40,888 nucleotides of DNA, taken from positions 1 to 40,888 of the forward strand of contig JAUHXV010000029.1 of NCBI GenBank assembly GCA_030426765.1, given 5' to 3'. Both the position numbers and the translations under genes were made by a program. The stretch's first letter is position 1. The number at the start of each line of letters is the position of its first letter. Below, piece by piece: positions 26,315-34,251 of this stretch. Origin of the DNA: Bacteroidia bacterium (GTDB taxonomy: Bacteria; Bacteroidota; Bacteroidia; Chitinophagales; Saprospiraceae). Below the pieces are notes generated by a model. The model saw only the letters and a list, made by a program, of their open reading frames with translations, was not told the origin of the DNA and did not search any database.

Positions 26315-26339
26315 AAAAAGTCATCGCGACGATGACTTT
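26313..26339 (-). terminator. Rho-independent terminator of tRNA-Leu
   Basis: AAAGTCATCG (26317-26326) and CGATGACTTT (26330-26339) form a perfect 10-bp stem with a 3-nt loop. On the minus strand it is followed by seven T (26319-26313), just 17 nt after the tRNA 3' end. On the plus strand it may also stop mlaF transcription, whose stop codon touches it, though with a weaker T-tract. Confidence 0.82.
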
Positions 26340-26356
26340 GGTATAATGTGATTTCG

Positions 26357-26439
26357 TGCCCGGGGCGGGACTCGAACCCGCACGTACGTAGTACACATGT
26401 CCCTCAAACATGCCTGTCTACCAATTTCAGCACCCGGGC
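26357..26439 (-). tRNA. tRNA-Leu (anticodon GAG)
   Basis: 83 nt on the minus strand. The acceptor stem GCCCGGG (26439-26433) pairs with CCCGGGC (26364-26358), discriminator base A at 26357. The anticodon arm CATGT-TTGAGGG-ACATG has anticodon GAG, reading CUC and CUU leucine codons. It has the long variable arm of class II tRNAs, and the T-arm is GCGGG-TTCGAGT-CCCGC. CCA is not encoded. Discriminator A and the long variable arm agree with leucine. Confidence 0.95.
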
Positions 26440-26460
26440 AATCCGGAATGGGACGCGAAG

Positions 26461-26496
26461 ATAAGTGAAAAGTGAAAAATGAAGAATGAAAACTCA
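26461..26496. repeat. Purine-rich quasi-repeat beside tRNA-Leu
   Basis: Repeats of AGTGAAAA and ATGAAGAAT without C on the plus strand. Its complement contains CATTCTTCATTTTTC, which also occurs on the plus strand at about 2327-2342 in the uvrA 3' spacer. So the same low-complexity string is found twice in the window in opposite orientation. Confidence 0.5.
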
Positions 26497-26502
26497 TGTT
26501 CA

Positions 26503-26602
26503 TGTGCTTTAGCACAGGAAATAGAAGGAAGTCATAGGGTTTTTTAATCTCTATCCGGATATATCGGGATAAGAAAATATTGCCCCGTGCTTTAGCTCGG
26601 GG
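26503..26602. repeat. REP-like palindromes GTGCTTTAGC
   Basis: TGTGCTTTAGCACA (26503-26516) and CCCCGTGCTTTAGCTCGGGG (26583-26602) share the core GTGCTTTAGC; the second differs from the copy at 760-779 by one base. Between them lies ATCCGGATATATCGGGAT (26553-26570), an imperfect palindrome like that at 2057-2072. Two palindrome types recurring together in separate spacers suggest a composite dispersed element. Confidence 0.6.
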
Positions 26603-26967
26603 AGATATTTTTGAATTCTCTCGATTTCCGGAAACCGATATTTCTCGATTTATGTACGGTATTCGTGTTGATGGGACATTGAAAATGAGCCGATTGCAGG
26701 CCTGGGGTAAGTGCGTATAATGAGTGAACTATGGAGAAATAGTAGAAATGAGACCATTACACATTATGATATATGTTAATATGTATATCTCTTCTTTATA
26801 GGGTATTAAATGGCCTGTTCGCAGGAAGATCAGAATTCTTGAAAAACAAATGCATGATTTGAGGTTTTTATGAGGGGATGGCTTACCTTTATATCCATCA
26901 CCAGACGTGCGATAAGGCATAAAAGTTTTTTCTATATGTAGTAAACTTTTGTCGTCTCCGCATCGTT

Positions 26968-27039
26968 ATGATGATACAAGCAGACCTCGATTGGCAGTTT
27001 TCTCTGCCTGATCATAAAGAAGTAGTTTTCTTATTTTGA
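26968..27039 (+). CDS. Possible 23-residue peptide before a terminator
   Basis: ATG ATG at 26968 opens a frame of 23 codons (MMIQADLDWQFSLPDHKEVV, then FLF) ending in TGA 12 nt before a strong terminator. The short distance from stop codon to terminator is typical of real transcription units. However, the peptide matches nothing I know, and 23 codons can easily be open by chance. It could be a leader peptide, part of a small RNA or nothing. Confidence 0.2.
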   Translation: MMIQADLDWQFSLPDHKEVVFLF

Positions 27040-27051
27040 GACCTTAGTCGA

Positions 27052-27084
27052 AAAAGCCCGGAGCAAATGTGCAAACGGGCTTTT
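27052..27084 (+). terminator. Rho-independent terminator upstream of dnaE
   Basis: AAAAGCCCG (27052-27060) pairs with CGGGCTTTT (27076-27084) around a 15-nt loop, with more T further on. It has the form of a strong terminator, also on the opposite strand (A-run before the left arm). No annotated gene ends just before it, so it implies an unrecognised short transcript or insulation of dnaE. Confidence 0.7.
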
Positions 27085-27104
27085 CGGCATTTCTTTTTGG
27101 GAGA

Positions 27105-27249
27105 TTTGAGATGCAAGATCCAAGACACAAGACCCTAGACCTGAGACACAAGACTATAGGCACTAGACCTGAAATCTACTACCTCAAATTATAACCTAAA
27201 AGTATTGACCGCTAAAGTCAAAATATCTCCAGTCTTGAGTCTTGTGTCT
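27105..27249 (+). repeat. Degenerate AGACACAAGAC repeat with inverted copy
   Basis: AGACACAAGAC occurs at 27123-27133 and 27144-27154 among variants such as CTAGACCTGAG. AGTCTTGTGTCT at 27238-27249 is the exact inverse of AGACACAAGACT at 27144-27155, so a 12-bp stem with an 82-nt loop could form just upstream of dnaE (ATG at 27275). Confidence 0.6.
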
Positions 27250-27274
27250 AACGTCTTTTCACTTATCTTGCGGT

Positions 27275-30200
27275 ATGCCTGAATTTGTTCATCTCCACAA
27301 CCATACCCACTACTCCCTGCTCGATGGCGCCTCCCATATTCCACGGCTTATGGACAAGGCAGTGGCCGACGGTCAGAAAGGCATTGCCCTGACAGATCAC
27401 GGCAATATGTTCGGCGCATTTGAATTTGTATCCGAAGCCAAAAAGCGCAATCTAAAAGCCCTCGTAGGATGTGAATTTTATCTCGTTGAAGACCGGCACA
27501 AGAAGCAGTTTCTTAAATCGAAAGGGGAGCGTGACAACCGGTACCATCAACTTCTGCTGGCAAAAAATCAGAAAGGCTATGAAAACCTTTCCAAGCTTTG
27601 TTCGCTCGGCTATATCGAGGGCGTCTACAGTGGCTTTCCCCGTATCGATAAAGAATTACTCCTGCAGTATCACGAAGGTTTGATCGCCACCAGTTGCTGT
27701 ATCGGGGCTGAGATACCACAGACGATTCTGCGGGGTGAAGTAGAAGAAGCAGAGAAAAAACTGAAGTGGTGGCTGGACCTCTTTGGTGAAGATTTTTATA
27801 TCGAACTCCAGCGCCACCACGGTCTGGAATCCATCGACGATACCGGTAAATCACAAGAAGATGTCAACCAGACCCTGATAGGGTTTGCGCGGAAACACAA
27901 TATAAAAGTCATCGCGACCAATGATGCGCACTATATCAACGAAGAAGATGCCAAAGCGCATGACATCATTTTATGTGTGAATACAGGAAAGAAAATGTCC
28001 GAAGAAGGACGTTTTAAATTTCCAAGCACCGACTTCTATTTTAAGACACAGGAAGAGATGAATGCGCTCTTTTCCGATATCCCGGAAGCGATTGATTTTA
28101 CCAATGAGATATTTGATAAAATCACGGCGCCCAACCTGACCCGTGATGTACTGCTGCCTAACTTTCCTGTACCTCAGGGGTTTAAAGACCAGAAAAGCTA
28201 CCTGCGGGATCTTGTTTTCCAGGGCGCCAAAAAGCGCTATGGGACGATCACGCCCGAGGTGCAAGAGCGACTGGACTGGGAGTTAAGTGTGATTGATAAA
28301 ATGGGTTTTGCGGGCTACTTCCTGATCGTTCAGGATTTCATTCATGCGGCCAGAGGTATGGAAGTGAGCGTTGGCCCCGGACGTGGTTCGGGAGCAGGTT
28401 CTGCAGTGGCGTACTGCCTTACGATTACCAATATTGATCCGTTGCGGTACAACCTTCTTTTTGAGCGATTCCTCAATCCGGAGCGGGTGTCGATGCCGGA
28501 TTTCGATATTGACTTTGATGATGAGGGACGGCAACGTGTCATCGATTATGTCGTCAATAAATACGGACGTGATCAGGTCGCCCAGATCATCACCTTCGGT
28601 ACGATGGCGGCCAAGTCTTCCATTCGGGACGTGGGTCGCGTTTTGGAACTCCCACTTCCGGATACCGATCGACTGGCGAAGATGATCCCGATGGCTCCGG
28701 GCACGACGCTCGCAAAAATTTTCAAAGCGGGAGATGAAGCGGAAAAAGGAGCGCAGTCACGCGATCTCGATAATATCCGAAAGCTCCGGGAAATTGAAAA
28801 GCAGGAATCAGGTGAAGGACAAATCCTGAAGCTGGCACAACAAGTGGAAGGGACCGTGCGCAATACGGGCATCCATGCCGCCGGGGTAATTATTGCGCCG
28901 GGCGATATCAAGCAGTATATCCCGGTATGTGTGTCGTCTGAAACGGATCTTCTCGTGACACAATTTGAAGGAGGTATTGTAGAGTCAGCCGGTATGCTGA
29001 AAATGGATTTTCTCGGCCTGAAGACGCTCTCCATCATTAAAGATGCCATCCGAATTATCGCCGAACGAAAAGGTGAAACAGAATTGATCAATCCGGATGA
29101 CATCCCGCTGGACGATCCGAAGACCTACACCTTATTTCAACGTGGGGAAACGATCGCCATCTTTCAGTTTGAGTCGGCCGGTATGCAGAAGTATTTGCGT
29201 GAGCTGGTTCCCACGGATATTGAAGACCTTATCGCGATGAACGCGCTCTATCGTCCGGGTCCGATGAATTACATTCCGATTTTCATCAACAGAAAGCATG
29301 GACGAGAACCGGTGGATTATCCGCATGAATGGCTGGCGGACCTGTTAAAACCCACCTATGGGATTATGGTCTACCAGGAGCAGATCATGCAGACCGCGCA
29401 GATCATGGCCGGATACAGCCTCGGCGCTGCGGATATGTTGAGACGCGCGATGGGCAAGAAGAAAGCCGCGGAGATGGAGCGCCACAACAAGATATTTGTT
29501 GAAGGCGCAGTGAAGAAAGGGGTGCCGGAAGAGAAAGCCGAAGAGATCTTTGAAATCATGTCAAAATTTGCAAGCTATGGTTTCAACCGGTCACATAGTG
29601 CTGCCTATACAGTGTTGTCCGTGCAAACTGCATGGCTTAAAGCCAATTATCCTGCAGAATTTATGGCATCCGTGCTGACGCACAACAAAAATGATATCAC
29701 CAAGCTCAACTTCTTTCTCAGGGAGTGCAAGCGTATGAACATCGCCGTTCTGCCACCGGATGTCAATGAGAGTAATATTAATTTTACAGTGAATGCCAAA
29801 GGAGCCATCCGATTTGGACTATCTGCCTTGAAAAATATGGGCCATAACTCGGGAGATGATATAATCTCTGAACGAAAAGAGAATGGACCCTACCAAAGTA
29901 TTTTCGATCTGACTTCTCGCGTCAACCTGAAATCAGTGAATAAAAAGGCACTGGAAGCGCTGGTGATGAGTGGCGCCATGGATTGTTTTGAAGGTGTATT
30001 CCGTGCACAGTATTTTGCCCCGACAGAGAGTTATGACACTTTGATCGAGCATGCCATTAAATACGGGCAGGCTGTTCAGTCGCAAACCAACCGAACGCAG
30101 CTTACCTTGTTTGGAGAGAGTACGGCAGATATGTTTCAGGAGCCTGCGTATCCAAACGTAGAAGAGTGGCCACTCATTGAAAAACTCACAAAGGAAAAAG

Positions 30201-30802
30201 AGATCACCGGCATTTTCATGACAGGTCATCCCCTGGATGATTACAGACTCGAGATTGAGCATTTTACCAACTGCCCGCTTGACCTGGTCGTCAATTACAA
30301 AGACAAGCATTTGAAAGTTGCCGGGATCGTAACCGCAGCAGATCATCGCGTTTCCAAAAAAGGGACAGGCTGGGGCATTTTTGTGATACAGGATTTCCGG
30401 GGTTCACTGGAAATCAAACTCTTTAATGAGGATTATAAAAAGTACAGAGAGTTGTTTACGATTGGTGAAGCGCTGTTTATCGAAGGTTTCTATCAGCTGA
30501 GTTGGAAAGGGCAGGATCACGAATTCAGGATTACATCAGCGCGAATGCTTGCCAGCATTGGTGAAGAAATGACGAAATCCATCACCGTAAAAATCGCTAT
30601 TGATCAGTTGGACCAGTTCCTTTTGGACAGCCTCGACAAGATTTGCGAAGAACATAAAGGGCGGCATAAGTTCAGGCTGCAGGTCTATGACAGGGAAGAT
30701 GATTTTATCCTCGGGATGATTTCCAAAACCAATAAAGTGAAGGCGAATAGTGAGATGATCGAGCACCTGAATGATCTCGGAATCCGGTATAAGCTGAACT
30801 AA
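27275..30802 (+). CDS. dnaE: DNA polymerase III alpha subunit
   Basis: 1,175 residues from the ATG at 27275; the in-frame GTG at 27242 lies in the upstream repeat and is rejected. DnaE is the replicative polymerase catalytic subunit. It opens with a PHP domain (FVHLHNHTHYSLLDGAS, ALTDHGNMFGAFEF). The palm has VGPGRGSGAGSAVAYCL, MPDFDIDFDDEGR with Asp409 and Asp411, and the third metal ligand Asp578 in KMDFLGLKTLS. The finger region follows (MNALYRPGPMNYIPIFI, FNRSHSAAYTVLS), then the helix-hairpin-helix part and a C-terminal OB fold (KVAGIVTAADHRVSKKGTGW). Length and order are those of the DnaE1 group. A near-consensus box TATCTTGC (27264-27271) ends 3 nt before the start codon, so a leaderless mRNA is likely. 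Confidence 0.97.
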   Translation: MPEFVHLHNHTHYSLLDGASHIPRLMDKAVADGQKGIALTDHGNMFGAFEFVSEAKKRNLKALVGCEFYLVEDRHKKQFLKSKGERDNRYHQLLLAKNQKGYENLSKLCSLGYIEGVYSGFPRIDKELLLQYHEGLIATSCCIGAEIPQTILRGEVEEAEKKLKWWLDLFGEDFYIELQRHHGLESIDDTGKSQEDVNQTLIGFARKHNIKVIATNDAHYINEEDAKAHDIILCVNTGKKMSEEGRFKFPSTDFYFKTQEEMNALFSDIPEAIDFTNEIFDKITAPNLTRDVLLPNFPVPQGFKDQKSYLRDLVFQGAKKRYGTITPEVQERLDWELSVIDKMGFAGYFLIVQDFIHAARGMEVSVGPGRGSGAGSAVAYCLTITNIDPLRYNLLFERFLNPERVSMPDFDIDFDDEGRQRVIDYVVNKYGRDQVAQIITFGTMAAKSSIRDVGRVLELPLPDTDRLAKMIPMAPGTTLAKIFKAGDEAEKGAQSRDLDNIRKLREIEKQESGEGQILKLAQQVEGTVRNTGIHAAGVIIAPGDIKQYIPVCVSSETDLLVTQFEGGIVESAGMLKMDFLGLKTLSIIKDAIRIIAERKGETELINPDDIPLDDPKTYTLFQRGETIAIFQFESAGMQKYLRELVPTDIEDLIAMNALYRPGPMNYIPIFINRKHGREPVDYPHEWLADLLKPTYGIMVYQEQIMQTAQIMAGYSLGAADMLRRAMGKKKAAEMERHNKIFVEGAVKKGVPEEKAEEIFEIMSKFASYGFNRSHSAAYTVLSVQTAWLKANYPAEFMASVLTHNKNDITKLNFFLRECKRMNIAVLPPDVNESNINFTVNAKGAIRFGLSALKNMGHNSGDDIISERKENGPYQSIFDLTSRVNLKSVNKKALEALVMSGAMDCFEGVFRAQYFAPTESYDTLIEHAIKYGQAVQSQTNRTQLTLFGESTADMFQEPAYPNVEEWPLIEKLTKEKEITGIFMTGHPLDDYRLEIEHFTNCPLDLVVNYKDKHLKVAGIVTAADHRVSKKGTGWGIFVIQDFRGSLEIKLFNEDYKKYRELFTIGEALFIEGFYQLSWKGQDHEFRITSARMLASIGEEMTKSITVKIAIDQLDQFLLDSLDKICEEHKGRHKFRLQVYDREDDFILGMISKTNKVKANSEMIEHLNDLGIRYKLN

Positions 30803-30824
30803 CGGTACGAGATCTGACTGGTAT

Positions 30825-31700
30825 ATGATTTCTTTTGTAAAGCACATTATTAAAAAGTATTTTCAGATACTCTGGATGAAAAGTAGGTTTTCACCTGCGG
30901 TCCAGGTGGCGCAACGACAGCTCTTTCATTTCTATCAATCAGGAGATCAAAAGCACGCCGATATCAAGTTGCGCGATACTGGCTTTCGGGTGTTTTCTCA
31001 GTTTGAAGAAGATGGAAAGCTCTTATTCATTTTCGCTAGAATCGGATACAGGCATGGAACTTTTATTGACATTGGGTCAGATGACGGGCTCAATAGTAAT
31101 TGTGCAAATCTGGCTTTAAATTTTCAATGGCATGGGTTGTTTGTGGATGCGCGAAGTCGGAGTATCTCCAGGGGAAAATATTTTTATACACGGTACCCGA
31201 ATCCGTTTGGGGACAAACCAAAGTTTGTATGCGCGAAAGTAACACGGGAGAATATCAATACACTCATTGGCCGAGCCGGCTTTGAAGGTGAAATAGATTT
31301 GTTGTCCATAGACATCGACGGTAATGATTACTGGATTTGGGATGCGCTGTCGATTGTGACGCCCAGAGTCGTGATGATCGAGACGCATATCAATTTCAGG
31401 ATGCGGGATGTGGTGGTGCCCTATGATGCTGAGTATGTGTATCCGGGTGTTCATCCCGATTATCATGGTGCCTCGCCAAAAGCGATGGTGAAGTTGGCGC
31501 GAAAAAAAGGCTATCGGTTGATTGGAGCTAACCTGCTGGGTTTCAATTTTATTTTTCTTAAAAATGAGGAAGGGAAAGACATATTTCCGGAAGTGAGCAT
31601 TGAAGAGGTCCTGAGCCATCCGTCGTGTGCGGACGACCAGGTGGATCCGTCTATTTGGTCGATGGCATTTGAGACGCCCGGGGCCGGAGATGCATCTTAA
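30825..31700 (+). CDS. SAM-dependent methyltransferase-like protein (FkbM-like)
   Basis: 291 residues. A Rossmann-like core is visible: motif I FIDIGSDDGLNSNCANLA at about 85-102, acidic VDA at the end of beta-2, DLLSIDIDGNDYWIWDAL (motif near 160-178), then TPRVVMIETHINFRM. The order resembles FkbM-type methyltransferases that act on sugars or lipids. The N-terminal 75 residues are basic and partly helical, without a clear signal peptide. It starts 22 nt after dnaE and could be co-transcribed. The acceptor is unknown, and the enzymatic claim is from motif resemblance only. Confidence 0.68.
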   Translation: MISFVKHIIKKYFQILWMKSRFSPAVQVAQRQLFHFYQSGDQKHADIKLRDTGFRVFSQFEEDGKLLFIFARIGYRHGTFIDIGSDDGLNSNCANLALNFQWHGLFVDARSRSISRGKYFYTRYPNPFGDKPKFVCAKVTRENINTLIGRAGFEGEIDLLSIDIDGNDYWIWDALSIVTPRVVMIETHINFRMRDVVVPYDAEYVYPGVHPDYHGASPKAMVKLARKKGYRLIGANLLGFNFIFLKNEEGKDIFPEVSIEEVLSHPSCADDQVDPSIWSMAFETPGAGDAS

Positions 31701-31776
31701 CCGGTAAATGTTAAAATATTGTTATTCAACAGACCGTTAGAATCTTATCCGGGGCCGGAAGAGTTTTGAACATTGT

Positions 31777-32292
31777 ATGATGTACGCTTTATTGGCCTTT
31801 ATGCTATCAGGTAGTTTTGCCTTACAGGAAAAGCCTGATTTTGAGCGGTTTATCGCTCAGGACTCGATGACGGTAGCTGTGATGGATTACGATCAGCTCC
31901 GCCCCTTATTGCATTTTGACAATGACACGACATATGTCGTCAATTTTTGGGCGACATGGTGTGCGCCTTGTGTACAGGAAATCCCTTTCTTTGTACAATT
32001 GGATTCGATGCATGCAGATGATCCGTTCAAGCTGGTGATGGTCAGCCTGGATTTTAAAAAGGATTATATTCGAAAGCTGATGCCATTTGTACAGGAAAGA
32101 GAATTAGAGGAGTATGTGGTGGTGCTGGAAGACAACCGGGCAAATTTCTGGATCGATGATATTGATTCATCCTGGTCCGGAGCCATACCGGCTACTTTAG
32201 TGTACAAAGGCGAGCAGCGTGCTTTTTTTGAAAGAACATTTCATCATGTCGATGAACTCAATGATATCATCAAACCATTTTTAAAAGATTAA
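31777..32292 (+). CDS. TlpA-like thioredoxin-fold protein
   Basis: 171 residues (two Met at the start). A short signal peptide MMYALLAFMLSGSFALQ is followed by a thioredoxin domain with the active site FWATWCAPC (WCAPC as in TlpA and ResA), then VVLEDNRANFWIDDI and the cis-Pro segment GAIPATLVY. Such periplasmic proteins reduce disulfides, often in cytochrome maturation or envelope redox balance. The stop is 2 nt from the next start, so both redox genes form an operon. Confidence 0.88.
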   Translation: MMYALLAFMLSGSFALQEKPDFERFIAQDSMTVAVMDYDQLRPLLHFDNDTTYVVNFWATWCAPCVQEIPFFVQLDSMHADDPFKLVMVSLDFKKDYIRKLMPFVQERELEEYVVVLEDNRANFWIDDIDSSWSGAIPATLVYKGEQRAFFERTFHHVDELNDIIKPFLKD

Positions 32293-32294
32293 CT

Positions 32295-32903
32295 ATGAAA
32301 CACCTACTGGGTAAATTGATTCTCGCTCTTTTTACAATCACGCTGATCAGTTCGGCACCCCCTGCGGTGGATGCCTATAAGATCGGTGAGCAGGCCAGTG
32401 ATTTTTCACTCAAAAATATTGACGGCAAGATGGTGTCCCTCGCCAGCATGAAAGGTGTGAAGGGCTATATCGTCATCTTTACCTGCAATACATGTCCGTA
32501 TGCCGTGATGTATGAAGATCGGATCATCGACCTGCACAACAAATATGCACCGCTGGGCTATCCGGTTGTCGCGATCAATCCAAATGATCCTGAAGTCAAA
32601 CCGGGCGATAGCTTTTCAGCCATGCAGGCTCGCGCAAAGGAAAAAGCGTTTCCGTTTAACTACCTGTTTGATGAAAAGCAGGAAGTATTTCCGGCCTATG
32701 GGGCAACGAGGACACCGCATGTGTTCCTGCTCGATGCTAATCGCTACGTGCGCTACATTGGCGCGATAGACGATAATGCGCAGGATGCTTCTTCTGTGAG
32801 CACAAAGTATCTGGAAGATGCTATCTCCGCATTGCAGGCTGGCAATAATCCTGATCCGGCAGAAACAAAGGCGATTGGCTGTACCATCAAAGTCAAAAGC
32901 TAA
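32295..32903 (+). CDS. Exported redoxin (AhpC/TSA-like) with CNTCPY site
   Basis: 202 residues. A signal peptide (LILALFTITLISSAPPA) leads to a redoxin domain: GEQASDFSLKNIDGKMVSL, IFTCNTCPYAVMYEDRI and VVAINPNDPE, then FPYGATRTPHVFLLDANRYV in variant form (PAYGATRTPHVFLLD). The CxxC (CNTC) plus Pro follows the thioredoxin-like redoxin group rather than one-Cys peroxiredoxins. It is translationally close to the TlpA-like gene, 2 nt apart, and together they probably serve envelope thiol chemistry. Confidence 0.86.
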   Translation: MKHLLGKLILALFTITLISSAPPAVDAYKIGEQASDFSLKNIDGKMVSLASMKGVKGYIVIFTCNTCPYAVMYEDRIIDLHNKYAPLGYPVVAINPNDPEVKPGDSFSAMQARAKEKAFPFNYLFDEKQEVFPAYGATRTPHVFLLDANRYVRYIGAIDDNAQDASSVSTKYLEDAISALQAGNNPDPAETKAIGCTIKVKS

Positions 32904-32932
32904 AGGAATAATAATTGAGATTGGGTTAAAAG

Positions 32933-32965
32933 AAAAGGTGTGCCTGATGAGCGCACCTTTTTTTT
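32933..32965 (+). terminator. Rho-independent terminator after the redoxin operon
   Basis: AAAAGGTGTGC (32933-32943) pairs with GCGCACCTTTT (32951-32961), with one G-T wobble, followed by further T to 32965. It overlaps the stop codon of the convergent gene at 32964 by two bases. Confidence 0.85.
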
Positions 32966-33161
32966 ATGCGTCTTCCGAACTTTCCGGCAGATCATCCTGC
33001 AGGCCACGTGGATGCATCCGTTTGTACCGGCCATTTAGTTTGAGATGGTGCGTGATGATCCATTCAATTTGTCCATTGGTGCTGCGGAACTCATCGGCTG
33101 CCCATTTTTCGACAGCCTGATACACATCTTCATCAATACGCAGGACAAATTTCTTCTTCAT
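32964..33161 (-). CDS. Ribbon-helix-helix (Arc-like) DNA-binding protein
   Basis: 65 residues. MKKKFVLRIDEDVYQAVEKW forms the beta-strand and first helix, and NGQIEWIITHHL the second helix, of a ribbon-helix-helix fold; the strand residues K4, F5, L7 and R8 would contact DNA. A hydrophilic C-terminal tail follows, ending DLPESSEDA. It lies 97 nt downstream of the SPFH gene on the same strand, an arrangement that I recall from other Bacteroidota, so it may regulate or be co-expressed with it. The tiny size is normal for this class. Confidence 0.82.
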   Translation of the reverse strand: MKKKFVLRIDEDVYQAVEKWAADEFRSTNGQIEWIITHHLKLNGRYKRMHPRGLQDDLPESSEDA

Positions 33162-33258
33162 ATGATCAGAGGGTTATCGGATGCAGTATTAAAGCTTGCG
33201 GTTGAGATTTGGAAATTTGCTTTGTATACAGACATACACCTCAGGTTTTGAATTTGGT

Positions 33259-34110
33259 TTAGTGATACAGTGTACCGGCATTGACGACCGGAGCGACTTC
33301 CTTGTCGCTACACAGGACTACCATCAGATTGCTGACCATGGAGGCCTTGCGCTCCGGATCCATGTCTACGATGTTCTGGCTAGACAAATCCTTGAGTGCC
33401 ATATCTACCATACTGACAGCACCTTCTACGATCTTAAAGCGAGCGGCAACAATCGCTTCTGCCTGTTGGCGCTTGAGCATGGCGCTGGCGATTTCTTCCG
33501 CATAAGCCAGATATCCGATACGGGCTTCCATGACCTGAATACCTGCTATCTCAAGCCGTTCGGCCAGTGCGGTTTCAAGCGCATGATTGATCTCCTGCAA
33601 ACCAGACCGAAGGGTGACTTCCTCCTGGTCATCGTCAAAGTTGTCATAGGAATACAGCCCCACCAGACTGCGGACGGCAGCATCGCTTTGTAATTTGACA
33701 AAGTTGGCATAATCATCTACCTCAAAGGCCGCTTTATAGGCATCCTGAACGCGCCATACGGTGATGACACTGATGAGGATAGGGTTGCCTCGTTTGTCAT
33801 TGACTTTGATGCGCTCACTTTCAAAGTTGCGGGCGCGAAGAGATATTTTCTTTTTGGCAAAAAACGGGTTGGCCCAGAAAAATCCGTTTTGCTTGACAGT
33901 GCCTATGTATTTCCCAAAAAGGGTGATCACGCGCGAACTGTTTGGGTTGATAAAAAAGAAACCGGTGGCGATTAGAATGGCGGTCAGGACGGGCAGGGTG
34001 ATGAGCGCAGCATGCCATTCACGGGTGATCGAGAAAATGCCGAGTCCGAGCAGGGCGGCAATGAGTAGCAGGAAAGTATATCCTGAATACGGTTGAAATG
34101 ATTTTTCCAT
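33259..34110 (-). CDS. SPFH/Band 7 domain membrane protein
   Basis: 283 residues. Two hydrophobic helices (about 10-30 and 35-55) anchor it, followed by an SPFH domain from PNSSRVITLFGKYIGTVKQN through ISLRARNFESERIKVNDKRG and ISVITVWRVQDAYKAAFEVD to LEIAGIQVMEARIGYLAYAE, then a helical end with MLKRQQAEAIVAARFKIVEG. SPFH proteins make oligomeric scaffolds in membrane microdomains and often modulate proteases. There is no adjacent NfeD or protease gene. TATATTTA on the minus strand around 34143-34150 could be its -7 box, one mismatch. Confidence 0.9.
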   Translation of the reverse strand: MEKSFQPYSGYTFLLLIAALLGLGIFSITREWHAALITLPVLTAILIATGFFFINPNSSRVITLFGKYIGTVKQNGFFWANPFFAKKKISLRARNFESERIKVNDKRGNPILISVITVWRVQDAYKAAFEVDDYANFVKLQSDAAVRSLVGLYSYDNFDDDQEEVTLRSGLQEINHALETALAERLEIAGIQVMEARIGYLAYAEEIASAMLKRQQAEAIVAARFKIVEGAVSMVDMALKDLSSQNIVDMDPERKASMVSNLMVVLCSDKEVAPVVNAGTLYH

Positions 34111-34238
34111 AATTTTTGCAGTGATATTAAAATGATATCATAAATATATCGTTTTGAATAATTCCGCACAACCATTCCTATAAATTCATCGACAAAGTAT
34201 ACGGATTACCTGACGAAAGGGCATCATTCAGATTTGTA

Positions 34239-34246
34239 TATCTTTG
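34239..34246 (+). promoter_or_regulatory. -7 element 5 nt before the 34252 start codon
   Basis: TATCTTTG matches TAnnTTTG, ending five bases before the ATG at 34252. This defines that ATG as the start in preference to the in-frame TTG at 34234 and implies a leaderless mRNA. Confidence 0.6.
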
Positions 34247-34251
34247 ATACT

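Larger units (their letters stand above)
26440..27274. other. 835-bp gene-poor spacer
   Basis: No full-length gene is supported. In order it holds a purine-rich GTGAAAA/ATGAAGAAT stretch (about 26461-26496), REP-like palindromes (26503-26516, 26583-26602), a palindrome (26553-26570), an AT-rich part, a 23-codon ORF (26968-27039) directly before a strong terminator (27052-27084), and a degenerate repeat with a 12-bp inverted repeat in front of dnaE. Confidence 0.55.
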
